Shown piece by piece: positions 9,301 through 17,043 of a DNA stretch of 21,713 nt. The notes below the pieces were generated by a model. The model was not told the origin of the DNA and made no database searches. It worked only from the letters and a program-made list of their open reading frames with translations. The first letter of the stretch is position 1, and the number at the start of each line of letters is the position of its first letter. The DNA comes from Jaenimonas drosophilae (Eukaryota > Euglenozoa > Kinetoplastea > Trypanosomatida > Trypanosomatidae). The stretch spans positions 1 through 21,713 of the forward strand of contig JASAON010001407.1 in the NCBI GenBank assembly GCA_030849065.1, written 5' to 3'. The position numbers were made by a program, and so were the translations under genes.

Positions 9301-12300
9301 ATCAGCTCCACGTCGCGTGAGCCGGCCTACACCGCCCAGGTACACGGGGCGCTCCAGCAGCGGTGCCAACAATTGTGTTGAGGCATCCAAGACGCTGCAC
9401 TCGGCGAGCGCAATGCGGGCTTCGGTAGAAGCCTCCTCCGCCCCGTGCTCCCGGATAGACCACAAGAAGGCGTTGGAGAGCGTCAGCTTCGCCACAATGC
9501 TGCCATCTTCAAGCACAAGCTGCAGCGGCACGAGAGACACCGACAACAACACCTTCCACTTGGGATATGGGTACATGTCTGCCGAAGCACGAGCCACAGG
9601 GGTTGCGGGAGCCCATGCCGGGCTTGGCAACTGCGTGTGCGCACGCAGGAGTGCCGCCACGTGGAGCACATGTGCATGGTGGGGAAGCAAGACCGGAATA
9701 GAGACTTCTTCGGTGGTCAGGGTGCAATTCACGACGGGGCAGAGCTTCTTCATGGAAAGCTCCAACTCCAACGTGATGCGTGCGGCAAGTCGTAGACGAC
9801 GCTTGGGCGTCACCAGGTGTGCCTGCACATCCTCCATGCGTACTTGGTAGGAGGGGCTCTTGGGCTTCTGATCCACCTGAGCAGTGAGTGTGCTGTGGCT
9901 TAGCACAATGGATGAGTCGGGAGCGAGCTTGAGCTTGACATCACCACGCACGATGCGCAGGTTGGCTCGTTGACGTCGCGCGGCAGGTTGGACGCCGGTT
10001 GCCACCACTGCATCCTTCACGGCGGCATGTTGCGAGGTGCAGCCCTCCAACACAAAGAGACCGGCGTCGCTGCTTGTTTGGATGCAGCCAACCCCACTCG
10101 GATGATCAAAGATGCATTCACGAAACACAACCGTGGTGCCGTCTGTGATGAGTACTTGACTGGTTGGTGAGGCAGCAAGAATGGTGCAGCGCTCCACCCT
10201 CAAGATCTGTTGTGGGGCGTGGAAGACGATGTTTCCCTGTGTATTCAGGTCCAGGCAGAGGTCGTTCTGGCAGCAGGTGAGGAGCATGTGGCGCTCCCAC
10301 ATGGCACCCACACGGCATCCATAGCTCACGAGCTGGGCGACGTGGATGTAGGCCCCATCATGCAGGCTCGTATCCGCTGCACAGAGCCAACGACCAATGG
10401 TGGCGGTCAGCAGTGGGAGCTCCTCCACGTCGGTGCTCGTGCAGCTTCCCAATTCACTATCCACGGGGCTGCTAGACAGGTTTCGATGGCCTCCTCCGCC
10501 TGCCACTACCGCCCGCTCGTTGCGCTCCACCTCCACAGACGAAATGCGCAGTTGTGCCAAGCACTTGCTCATGTCCTCCTGACGATCCCCAAAAAGATGG
10601 GCACTCAGAGCGTGCACGCGCAAACGAAGAGGTTGTTGCTGCAGCTGCTCCAACACCTCCTCTGCCCAAAAATCCATCTTGCCAATCGGTGCCAACAAAG
10701 CCACCTCCTCGCAGGTAAGCGAGAGGCAGGCCTCCGAGACGTTGTGCGGCGGGTACACGGCAAGACGGAGTTCCTCTACACGCGTGGAGAAGGTGAGGGC
10801 CTCGCAGTCGTAGCTCAGAATGAGTGGCAGCTGATGCTCCAAGGATGGCAAGAGAGGGCCAAATCGTTGCGCTTGCTCTGCAGAAAAGCGCGCGCCACGG
10901 ACATGCAGAGACAACTCCACCACACCTTCCGAGCCACAATGAATGCGGCAGCGCTCCGCCTCAACCATGAGTGCCAAATCGCTCATGCCGGAGTCAAACA
11001 CACGATAGGCAGCGAGCGGTGTGAGTTGGCCCAGAAAGGCCGCAACGCGATCCCCAACCGCGGTGAAGACGTGAAAAGGTGCGCGCGAGAGTGGCTCCAC
11101 CACCACCTCCCCAAGACGGCAGTACACCTGCACGAAGGAAGCTTGATAGGGGCGTTGGTCAGTTTGGTTATGAGATGGGTGGTTCTTCATGAGGCACGAG
11201 AACTCCGCCACCTCCACCGCATCAAAGAGTCGCAAGGTTGCCGTGATGAGCGTAAGACCGTCGTGGAGATCCACGCGGCCGTTGGTGAGGTGCAGCAGCA
11301 CCGCCACCTCCCCGCCACGGGAATCAATGCAGCGCCCAACCAACGGGCTGAGATCGATGGCCGTGGTGGCCTCACTGGATCCAAGGACAGAAAACACACG
11401 CATCCCATCGACCAGACGCATCTCCACAACGGAGCTGCTCACTGGCTCGGTGATGGTCGCACGTAGATCGGCAACTTGGATCAGCACAGCCGTTGCACTC
11501 ACAGTCCCACAACCTCCACCTACTCCCTCCATACCTGGACGAACACGTACCTCACCCACATGCACCTCCAGGTTGAGCGGATCGAAGCCCAACGCCAACC
11601 CTTCTACACGCAAGGATTGTGCCTTGGCCAACAAGGATGGCGGATGAGTGCGTCCAGCGGCAAAGATGGAGAAGGGCCGTGCGGGGGTCATTGCCATCCT
11701 CGGTCTCGACGACGCCGTGGAGGTGGTCGGTGTTGGTACAAGACTGCGCACCACTTCCTCCTCATCCTTCATGGTTGTAGGCGGTGCGAGGGCGGCAGAG
11801 CAAAGGTTGGATGTCTCCATCATCCACTGAAAGGCCGCCCCGGTGATGCGCAGACGAATGGGTGAGATGTTGATGTCGTCGTTGGCCAACATGGACACAT
11901 GCACCGGAGCAACAAGATAGTCCGTCTGTAGGTGTTGGTTGCCGAAAGAGATTGAAAGATGTTGTACGTTGCAGCCGAGTTTGGGGCGATCATCGGCACG
12001 AGAGACCAACGTCATGGAGCCCTGCTCCAGCACACAGACTAAGGAATCCATCGAAACACGCATGCCAGCAAAAACCACGGTGATGGACTGATGGCGTGGA
12101 GGTGGTGAGGTTGGGGAGGCTGCCATTGCAGAGGTAGATGCAGGAGACGTAGGCTGCGGTGGTACTTCCGCTTCGTAGAACACTTGTTGGCTCGGTTGTA
12201 TATCCAGTTGTTGGCGTACGCGCAGGAGCGGTGCCGCCACAGCAAGGAGGCCAGCCGTGGTGCCATCGAGGCACATGTTGCCAATCTCTGCGCGCACCAT

Positions 12301-13998
12301 CGTTGCGCTCGCCGTGTTTTTGATGTTGATGGCACAGAATGGAGCGACAGATCCATCACTGGTCTTTCCTGCTCTGGCAGAGGTTGGTGTGTTCGTGCTG
12401 ATGTTGGTCGCCACGTAGAGTGGGCGTGGAGGGCTGAGGCCTGCCACAACATCAACATTGGCAAGGTTGATGCTCACCTCGTCACGACGGACGACAACGG
12501 CGGCTTGACGAAGCGCGATGCTACGTGATGCAGGGAGCACAAGTTCCAGCAGCTCCACATCCACGTGAATGGAGTTGGGCGTGCTGCTGCTTCCTCCTTT
12601 TGATGTGTTGTTCTTGGTCGTGGCATCCGTTTCTGTCGGAGAAGAGGCGGCAGCGGCTCCATATTTTTGCTGCACCCTGCGACGAAGGAAGGCGATGACA
12701 TCCACGTAGATCAAATCCTGCTCCGCCTCGGCCAGCTTGGCGCGCTGCTCGTACACACTCTGCGAGCGGTGGCAGGTATCCAGCAGCTGAAGATAGCGGT
12801 CTCGTGCCTGCGCAAAGAAGCGGAGGTGCGAGAGATTCAGGTTGTATCGACGTCGGCGATCATGAATCATGGCGAGCACACACTCCTTGGCGTAGCGCCA
12901 GCGTGAGGTTGGCCCGTGAAGATGCACAAAGGGGCGGCAATGCATCGGCAGCTTGCGCGCCACCTCGTGGCTGGAGTAGCAATCAACCGCCGCCGCGATG
13001 GATGGCTCCGTCGCCATCACCCGCACCGCCCCCATGACCTGAATGGTTGTATTATCGCGCAAAGGCTCATCAACGAGGGAGAGAACGCGGGTGTTGCGAA
13101 TACGGAGGTCCTCCACCAACACACACCTCACCGACTCCTCCGACTCCAGCGCATCCACGCCAACATCGCCAATCTCCACCTCCACCATCTTCAGCCGCTC
13201 TTTACCCGCCACACGCGTGGGCTCCACCACCACCGAAGCCTTGCCAACGTGCAAACGTACACGTCGATGGCTGTCGCAGAGGAGGACGACGGAGGTATTC
13301 ATGACGTTAATGCGCAGTTGGCGCTGCCAAATCCACTCCACCGTCTTGGTGGCTCGATCACGAAGGAGGGAGAAGATGCCACGACGTGCATCGCCCACCC
13401 CTGCTCCACCTACATCGCCATCGTTGAGCATCTCACTTGCTTCAGATTCGGCGTCACTACGGCAACTTGCCAGATCCAAATCATCCACCTCGGAGGAGAG
13501 CGCGCTCATCTCGTCTTCACCAACAACATCACCGTCCTCGTCGTGGGCATCTCCATTTACGCTCACTGATGATGATGTTGTGGATGATGATGACGATGAT
13601 GATTGATTGTTTCCTTGTGGCTTTGATGTACCACGTTCTGAACCAGAATCATGAATCGCCTCGCCCAAAATGGTTGCGATGGTGATGTCGCTGAGCACAT
13701 CTTCGAGCTTCCGTACTTCACTCTTGGCAAATGGATCCACGGGAAGCACAACCGATATACCATCCACCTCCACCGCCAGAGGGTTTGCCGTTGCCGGATT
13801 TGGTATGCTGATCTTCACAGACGCGATCGTGCATGACTCGATCACAATGGGAGCCAAACGTGCGATGGTATCCACGCGAATGGCCAAGTTTTTGATCTCA
13901 ATGTTTCCACTGAAGAAGGAGGTGTGAATGTCTTTGGGGTGTACATCCGCAATTTTTGCGATTTTGGAGAGCACATAAGAGACCACAACTTGATTCAT
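6400..13998 (-). CDS. VPS13-like bridge-type lipid transfer protein (2532 aa)
   Basis: VPS13 proteins form a long hydrophobic groove that carries glycerolipids between membranes at contact sites. The N-terminus (1-90) matches the chorein domain: MNQVVVSYVLSKIAKI, then FFSGNIEIKNLAIR and VKISIP. Residues 129-195 are a Ser/Asp/Glu-rich linker. Residues 350-445 carry the VPS13 helical segment (RPFVHLHGP, RWRYAKECVLAMI, RDRYLQLLD). A long region of beta-repeat character follows. From about 1605 to 2270 six repeats of 100-120 residues each hold one Asn in the same local setting: ITNESG, QLRNDTDF, ILRNDTSC, VVNQCRDA, FIINEGPL and RVINLSPT (starting near 1607, 1708, 1829, 1943, 2047 and 2163). This is the arrangement of the VPS13 adaptor-binding (VAB) domain. 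The C-terminus is short: it ends within about 260 residues of the VAB domain and shows no obvious PH domain. The strongest pyrimidine run lies between the possible acceptors (14040 or 14062) and the ATG. The paralogue class is unknown. Confidence 0.93.
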   Translation of the reverse strand: MNQVVVSYVLSKIAKIADVHPKDIHTSFFSGNIEIKNLAIRVDTIARLAPIVIESCTIASVKISIPNPATANPLAVEVDGISVVLPVDPFAKSEVRKLEDVLSDITIATILGEAIHDSGSERGTSKPQGNNQSSSSSSSTTSSSVSVNGDAHDEDGDVVGEDEMSALSSEVDDLDLASCRSDAESEASEMLNDGDVGGAGVGDARRGIFSLLRDRATKTVEWIWQRQLRINVMNTSVVLLCDSHRRVRLHVGKASVVVEPTRVAGKERLKMVEVEIGDVGVDALESEESVRCVLVEDLRIRNTRVLSLVDEPLRDNTTIQVMGAVRVMATEPSIAAAVDCYSSHEVARKLPMHCRPFVHLHGPTSRWRYAKECVLAMIHDRRRRYNLNLSHLRFFAQARDRYLQLLDTCHRSQSVYEQRAKLAEAEQDLIYVDVIAFLRRRVQQKYGAAAASSPTETDATTKNNTSKGGSSSTPNSIHVDVELLELVLPASRSIALRQAAVVVRRDEVSINLANVDVVAGLSPPRPLYVATNISTNTPTSARAGKTSDGSVAPFCAINIKNTASATMVRAEIGNMCLDGTTAGLLAVAAPLLRVRQQLDIQPSQQVFYEAEVPPQPTSPASTSAMAASPTSPPPRHQSITVVFAGMRVSMDSLVCVLEQGSMTLVSRADDRPKLGCNVQHLSISFGNQHLQTDYLVAPVHVSMLANDDINISPIRLRITGAAFQWMMETSNLCSAALAPPTTMKDEEEVVRSLVPTPTTSTASSRPRMAMTPARPFSIFAAGRTHPPSLLAKAQSLRVEGLALGFDPLNLEVHVGEVRVRPGMEGVGGGCGTVSATAVLIQVADLRATITEPVSSSVVEMRLVDGMRVFSVLGSSEATTAIDLSPLVGRCIDSRGGEVAVLLHLTNGRVDLHDGLTLITATLRLFDAVEVAEFSCLMKNHPSHNQTDQRPYQASFVQVYCRLGEVVVEPLSRAPFHVFTAVGDRVAAFLGQLTPLAAYRVFDSGMSDLALMVEAERCRIHCGSEGVVELSLHVRGARFSAEQAQRFGPLLPSLEHQLPLILSYDCEALTFSTRVEELRLAVYPPHNVSEACLSLTCEEVALLAPIGKMDFWAEEVLEQLQQQPLRLRVHALSAHLFGDRQEDMSKCLAQLRISSVEVERNERAVVAGGGGHRNLSSSPVDSELGSCTSTDVEELPLLTATIGRWLCAADTSLHDGAYIHVAQLVSYGCRVGAMWERHMLLTCCQNDLCLDLNTQGNIVFHAPQQILRVERCTILAASPTSQVLITDGTTVVFRECIFDHPSGVGCIQTSSDAGLFVLEGCTSQHAAVKDAVVATGVQPAARRQRANLRIVRGDVKLKLAPDSSIVLSHSTLTAQVDQKPKSPSYQVRMEDVQAHLVTPKRRLRLAARITLELELSMKKLCPVVNCTLTTEEVSIPVLLPHHAHVLHVAALLRAHTQLPSPAWAPATPVARASADMYPYPKWKVLLSVSLVPLQLVLEDGSIVAKLTLSNAFLWSIREHGAEEASTEARIALAECSVLDASTQLLAPLLERPVYLGGVGRLTRRGADVHLNVSEGSISVSAHHLRLFAGLARMMSAEPREEDRAPVRITNESGCLLVVRGPQGTLIDVGAMEDLSLRELPVSAVLCVASIQQSPVEQTKTISIPEALYGVEEAMAASSYLLAARDGQWLHLLTTLNPHCVQHWVVRTLFQLRNDTDFDVLLRGTQCEDVMIPRHSVGCVPHGMLQQPNVGISLTGISGGSGRTLREALFKGDESPQHVMERLATEGSNTTRVEHNLECVSEVNGSRYYIRLCMERLQGEVVMCFLSPAFPILRNDTSCPLKVAIVDERQSHRAIVEMLPHTSVHVYQLSDAEPFECTLSMETDAGTFLSQDKSSVRELLLGEEGSVVLGHELHPKRYFIELNAVLTTPEGQRTRQCTLAPSHLARVVNQCRDALYIISESGDVVGTQREEDGIAPMKSAYVPMDTTLQLKTCETEDCEVFELERGFAGATVVCGVASTTEAVASHAFFVLLRPIAAPNLLVELLPPLFIINEGPLSLHLRHTVVRSEKLSKDEREPSFAHLLQLAPHSTTGYHTLAKYGASDYVALSLEGTTSSIQPPTLLDLSVGAHWSAVLRLDRYHVRITVTKPHAHASAFMHISAPCSPFLRVINLSPTAFDGLGPLELRTYATAEAPPKGQAVLLRRVADGLTHKLDHSDACIDAAKELEPDLVVYTVGDVGERTLVLCSSSTLNDGALRIMARLRANKLGLSANLHMGRLQLQLSLAQNSYVQLVVQSISLWGESYQRLSAQANLVGLHVSTTYKDHQHFVLEPMGVDVSLRDVAITPHRLSIRALQVSVHPMTITVSDVFLYQLQQTLKQATVGLATVPCYDPTQRASTLYHRPTPPPEQLRLSIDGVSVSEVVLELSWDRSVSPPADYVMHSIAVLALVPSLHHAAIRLPSVQSSKLTFASLNDCLLVLRQQCTMEVLKQLPRAIASVGLFKKNASMLDRLRTTISSVIFRSPESENTSHGATLL

Positions 13999-14297
13999 GT
14001 TGATGATGTTGTAAAAAGAAGCGTGATAAAGATGAAAAACTACAACGTGCGTGAGTAGTAGCTGTTTCTTGATGAATAAGGAGCGAATAGAATCAATGGC
14101 CCCAAAGCACTAGGAGTATCTGCACAAGATCCTATGATGTGTTTGTCTGCGTGGAGCACCTCTTGCGCGTGCAATGCGTCGCACCTCCACAGCGATCAAC
14201 ACAAATCAGGGATTCCTACCAAGACCCCAACAGAATGATGAGCGAGCAAGATGATGATGCATCTTCACAATCAGATAAAGTTCTTGGCAGTATAATT

Positions 14298-14320
14298 TGC
14301 TGCTGCTGTTGTTGTTGTTG
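14298..14320. repeat. Trinucleotide repeat (TGC)3(TGT)n, CAA/CAG in sense
   Basis: Seven and a half tandem TGY triplets in the MsrA-VPS13 spacer. Read on the minus strand it is (CAA)4(CAG)3. Noncoding. Confidence 0.85.
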
Positions 14321-14602
14321 TCGGCGTTCGCTCTTCAACGTTGAAATGAAAAATAGAAAGTGGGGCAACGTCAACGTGCCCATGGCGCACAACGGTGGTG
14401 AGTGTGCGCAAAGCGTCGCGACCCATGCGCAGACGCATGTAGAGAGAGGTGCTGATGATCAAAGAACGCGTTCCCCTGTTTGTTTCAGTCGTGTGAAGGA
14501 TGGAGATTGGTGGATATAAACCAAGTGAAGCTCCACAATACCCAAGCCGTACGCGGTGTCTCGATCGGTTGGGGGGCATGAAGCCGAACGTGCATCGTAA
14601 CA

Positions 14603-14642
14603 CACTCATTGACGATGAATTATTCCATCATCATGATGAGTG
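14603..14642. repeat. Imperfect inverted repeat (hairpin)
   Basis: CACTCAT (14603-14609) pairs with ATGAGTG (14636-14642). After a small internal loop GATGA (14614-14618) pairs with TCATC (14628-14632), leaving a 9-nt loop. It lies in the 3' UTR of MsrA and could be an RNA element or chance. Confidence 0.5.
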
Positions 14643-14763
14643 CCATGCATCGCGAAAGTACCAAGTATATGATCAAGTATATATAAACATCAAAAGAGAA
14701 AAAAACGAGACAACCTAATTCCTCATTCACAATGAACCCAAAATAATCAGCTCCTCACTCCAC

Positions 14764-15291
14764 TCATAAGTACATACGATGTGCGCAGTATCCATCCACG
14801 TGCTTCTCCAGATAGTTTTGGTGTTCGTCGTGCGCAGGGAAGAAGCGGTCGGCGGCCTCGACGCTCGTGACGCATGGCGCACCCCCAAAAGCCTTGGCGT
14901 AGGCCGCATGGAGCTCCGCATCGCCTCCATTCAAGCGTGCAATGTAGCTCTCGGCTGACTTGTGCTGCTCCTCATTGTGATAGAAAATGGCACTGCGGTA
15001 GTTGGTGCCTACATCACCTTCCTGACGATTGAGTGTCGTAGAGTTGTGAATGCGGAAGAAGTAGGCAAGAAGATCGTCGAAGCTCACCTTTTCGCTGTTG
15101 TACGTGAGGTGCAGCACCTCCGCATGGCCGGTGGTGCCCTTCTTCACTTGGTCGTAGTGAACCTCCGGGCCGGATGGGCCGCCCATGAAGCCGACTTGGT
15201 GTGTGATGATGGCATCCTTGAATTTGCGCATGAAGAAGTGTTCGGTGCCCCAGTAGCACCCAGCAGCGAAGGTAGCAGGAAGAGCAGTCAT
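14764..15291 (-). CDS. msrA: Peptide methionine sulfoxide reductase MsrA (175 aa)
   Basis: Reduces the S epimer of methionine sulfoxide, free or in proteins. The catalytic motif is GCYWGTEHFF (11-20) with nucleophile Cys12 and the conserved Glu17. Other family landmarks are TGHAEVLHL (54-62), TTLNRQEGDVGTNYRS (85-100) and FFPAHDEHQNYLEKH (150-164) just before GYC. Candidate resolving cysteines are Cys140 and Cys169; in kinetoplastids the electron donor is expected to be tryparedoxin (known for the group, not visible here). Several usually conserved positions differ: GFMGG for GYxGG, HNS for HDP, and GTNYRS for GTQYRS. The start ATG at 15291 sits just before the motif. There is no targeting sequence, so the cytosol is likely. 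Family call secure. Confidence 0.96.
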   Translation of the reverse strand: MTALPATFAAGCYWGTEHFFMRKFKDAIITHQVGFMGGPSGPEVHYDQVKKGTTGHAEVLHLTYNSEKVSFDDLLAYFFRIHNSTTLNRQEGDVGTNYRSAIFYHNEEQHKSAESYIARLNGGDAELHAAYAKAFGGAPCVTSVEAADRFFPAHDEHQNYLEKHVDGYCAHRMYL

Positions 15292-15350
15292 GGTTGTTGT
15301 TGGTTGTTGTTGATGGTTTTCTTGCGAGGGTGGTGTGTGTGTGTGTAAAC

Positions 15351-15388
15351 CTGATCAAGAAGAAAAAAACAATCCCAAGAAGAAGAAG
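15351..15388 (-). promoter_or_regulatory. Predicted spliced-leader acceptor for MsrA
   Basis: In sense orientation CTTCTTCTTCTT and GTTTTTTTCTTCTTG precede ATCAG, whose AG ends at 15351. The leader is 59 nt and starts with a (CA)n run. One of the clearest acceptors in the window. Confidence 0.65.
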
Positions 15389-15684
15389 TGGTACATCTAA
15401 ACAGCATCCATAGTAGCCGTCACGAACCAACGCATGAAGAACGAAATTATGTTTTTCTCATCAGAAAGCAACCAACATCATACGTATCGTCCTTCACCAC
15501 TGTAACAGGATGATGTGTGTGCTGATGGAAAGTTTTTCCGCCACGGCTGCACAACATGTAGATGGATGCACATACATGTTGTGTGTTGTCATACAAATAG
15601 GGGGTTGCAGTTGGCAAAGATGGCCAGCAGGCACATCATCTCTGCTCTCGCGGAATGATCAACGCTCACTTCTCTCTTTTTTCA
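15389..15684. other. Intergenic spacer, Rpn10 stop to MsrA acceptor
   Basis: About 300 nt of Rpn10 3' UTR and spacer. No repeat longer than a few units and no credible open frame. Confidence 0.6.
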
Positions 15685-16653
15685 TCATTTCTTGGCCTCT
15701 TCATCACCGCCATTGGAAGCGTTGTTGTTGTTGCTGTTCGTGGAGGATGGATCTTGTGCCGGTGGAGAGGCCGTTGGTGGTGGTGCGCTCGCCTCCAGCG
15801 ACATGGCAATCGCCCGTCGCAACATTTCTTCTTCACTCATGTTGGCAAAGTCTTCCTCGTTCAGCTCCGCGGGAGGTGCCGCTGGTTGTGACGGTGCGGG
15901 TTCGCCACCGCTCGTTCCCGCCCCACTCGCGACGGCCGCCATGGCCGCCTGACGCTGCATCTCATCCTCCATTGACATGCGCAACGCCATGGCCAACTCA
16001 GGATCCACGTTGGGATCGATGCCAAACCCAAAATCTGCCGCCGTCGCACCACCCTCGGCACCACCCCCGCCCATCCCGGCATCCTCACCCAACAAGATGG
16101 GGCTACTCATCACCGCATCCGTTAGGTTGGCCGAGCCACGCACGGCGAGAAAGTGGGAGTTGTCTTGCTTTGAAACCTGCTCTACGAAGCTCTCCAGGAG
16201 TGGGATGTTGGCCTCCACGCCAAAACACACCACATCCACCGCGACATCATCCTTGCGCAGCTTCTTGGCCAACTTGGCGAGCTCCTCGGCACTCTCCATA
16301 ACGGGCGAGCCCACAAAAGCCACAATGCGCTTCGTTGAGCGTGGGTTTGAGCGGTGCGTCAGCGCGAGGCTCGCAATGAGGAGGCCATTGGCGAAGTGGC
16401 ACACCTTGCCGTTGATGGGGATGTTGGTGAGAGAGGCCATGATGCGATCCACGTCAAAGGTTAGTGTCTCGAACACGGTACATGCGTTGCCGCCCGTCGT
16501 GAGGAAGCCAACGGTGTTTTCGGCGTTGCGCTGAAATTTGGCGTTGACGAGTAAGTTGGCCGCCTCCTGCTCAGACATGAGCCGGTTGGGAAACTGATCG
16601 CCATTGCGCATGAACTCAGTGGAGTCGAGACACAAGAAACAGGCCTCGGGCAT
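15685..16653 (-). CDS. RPN10: 26S proteasome regulatory subunit Rpn10 / PSMD4 (322 aa)
   Basis: Ubiquitin receptor in the 19S regulatory particle, located between lid and base. Residues 1-190 form the von Willebrand A domain: it starts PEACFLCLDSTEFMRNGD, with the Rpn10-type DxSxxMRNGD variant having Thr in place of Ser, and continues with GKVCHFANGLLIASLALTHR and KRIVAFVGSP. Two ubiquitin-interacting motifs follow: DPELAMALRMSMEDE (217-231) and EEEMLRRAIAMSLEA (274-288), each with the Ala-x-x-Ser-type core (in the first, Ala-Leu-Arg-Met-Ser). They are joined by a Gly/Ala/Pro linker. The C-terminus is Ser/Asn-rich and ends in acidic and Lys residues. Length and order match eukaryotic Rpn10. 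The start is the first ATG of the VWA domain and is preceded by a (CA)n leader. Confidence 0.97.
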   Translation of the reverse strand: MPEACFLCLDSTEFMRNGDQFPNRLMSEQEAANLLVNAKFQRNAENTVGFLTTGGNACTVFETLTFDVDRIMASLTNIPINGKVCHFANGLLIASLALTHRSNPRSTKRIVAFVGSPVMESAEELAKLAKKLRKDDVAVDVVCFGVEANIPLLESFVEQVSKQDNSHFLAVRGSANLTDAVMSSPILLGEDAGMGGGGAEGGATAADFGFGIDPNVDPELAMALRMSMEDEMQRQAAMAAVASGAGTSGGEPAPSQPAAPPAELNEEDFANMSEEEMLRRAIAMSLEASAPPPTASPPAQDPSSTNSNNNNASNGGDEEAKK

Positions 16654-16658
16654 CTCGT

Positions 16659-16680
16659 TGTGTGTGTGTGTGTGTGTGTG
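16659..16680. repeat. (TG)11 microsatellite; (CA)11 in the Rpn10 leader
   Basis: Eleven perfect TG units that end 6 nt from the Rpn10 start codon. In mRNA sense the leader reads (CA)11 directly before CAACGAG and the ATG. Confidence 0.95.
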
Positions 16681-16734
16681 TTGGTGTTGTGTATATATGT
16701 AGGGGCGATGTGCTCTTGTGTGGTAGAGGGGTTG

Positions 16735-16760
16735 CTGGGAGCCACACGAGTGAAGAGTTT
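16735..16760 (-). promoter_or_regulatory. Possible spliced-leader acceptor for Rpn10
   Basis: In sense orientation CTCTTCACTCGTGTGGCTCCCAG, with the AG ending at 16735, would give an 81-nt leader. An alternative is CAAG ending near 16715. The pyrimidine tract is weaker than for its neighbours. Confidence 0.35.
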
Positions 16761-17043
16761 ATCCTCAACAAACTACAACAAATGGAGCTTCTGATTATGT
16801 GAATCATGATGAGTGATGAAGAAGGAAGAGTGAGATGCAATGTGCGGAGACGTACGACAAGAATCTGTAGTTGTGGTGGTAGGGTGAAAAGTACGGATGT
16901 GGCAGTTTGTTGGGGCTGAAATCATCAACATGCTTCTTCAGGGCGGCAGATCTACGACATAACCCATCAGGCAGTGCAGGAGAGCTACATACCCCTTTGC
17001 ATGCTGATGATGATGATGATGATGCTAGTGGTGTCGTTGCAGA
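16761..17043. other. Intergenic spacer, mitofilin-like gene to Rpn10
   Basis: 3' UTR of the upstream gene. It holds a (GAT)n run at about 17003-17022 and no credible open frame. Confidence 0.6.

Larger units (their letters stand above)
13999..14763. other. Intergenic spacer, MsrA stop to VPS13-like start
   Basis: A 765-nt spacer with the MsrA 3' UTR and the VPS13-like leader. It contains a TGC/TGT trinucleotide run (14298-14320), an imperfect hairpin (14603-14642) and A/T-rich DNA near 14660-14710. The VPS13-like splice acceptor is ambiguous: TTGTAG ending at 14040 or AAACAG ending at 14062, with a pyrimidine-rich stretch and no AG from there to the ATG. The open frame at 14139-14519 on the plus strand crosses the repeat and looks spurious. 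Confidence 0.6.

Noticed and set aside
10210..11466. 418-codon open frame on the plus strand
   Set aside because: It lies wholly antisense to the VPS13-like gene, has no recognisable domain and reads as the complement of its codons (His/Arg/Gln-rich). A GC-rich gene often leaves such a shadow.
15510..16301. 263-codon plus-strand frame
   Set aside because: It is antisense to Rpn10 and rich in Pro/His/Ser/Arg from complemented codons, with no domain.
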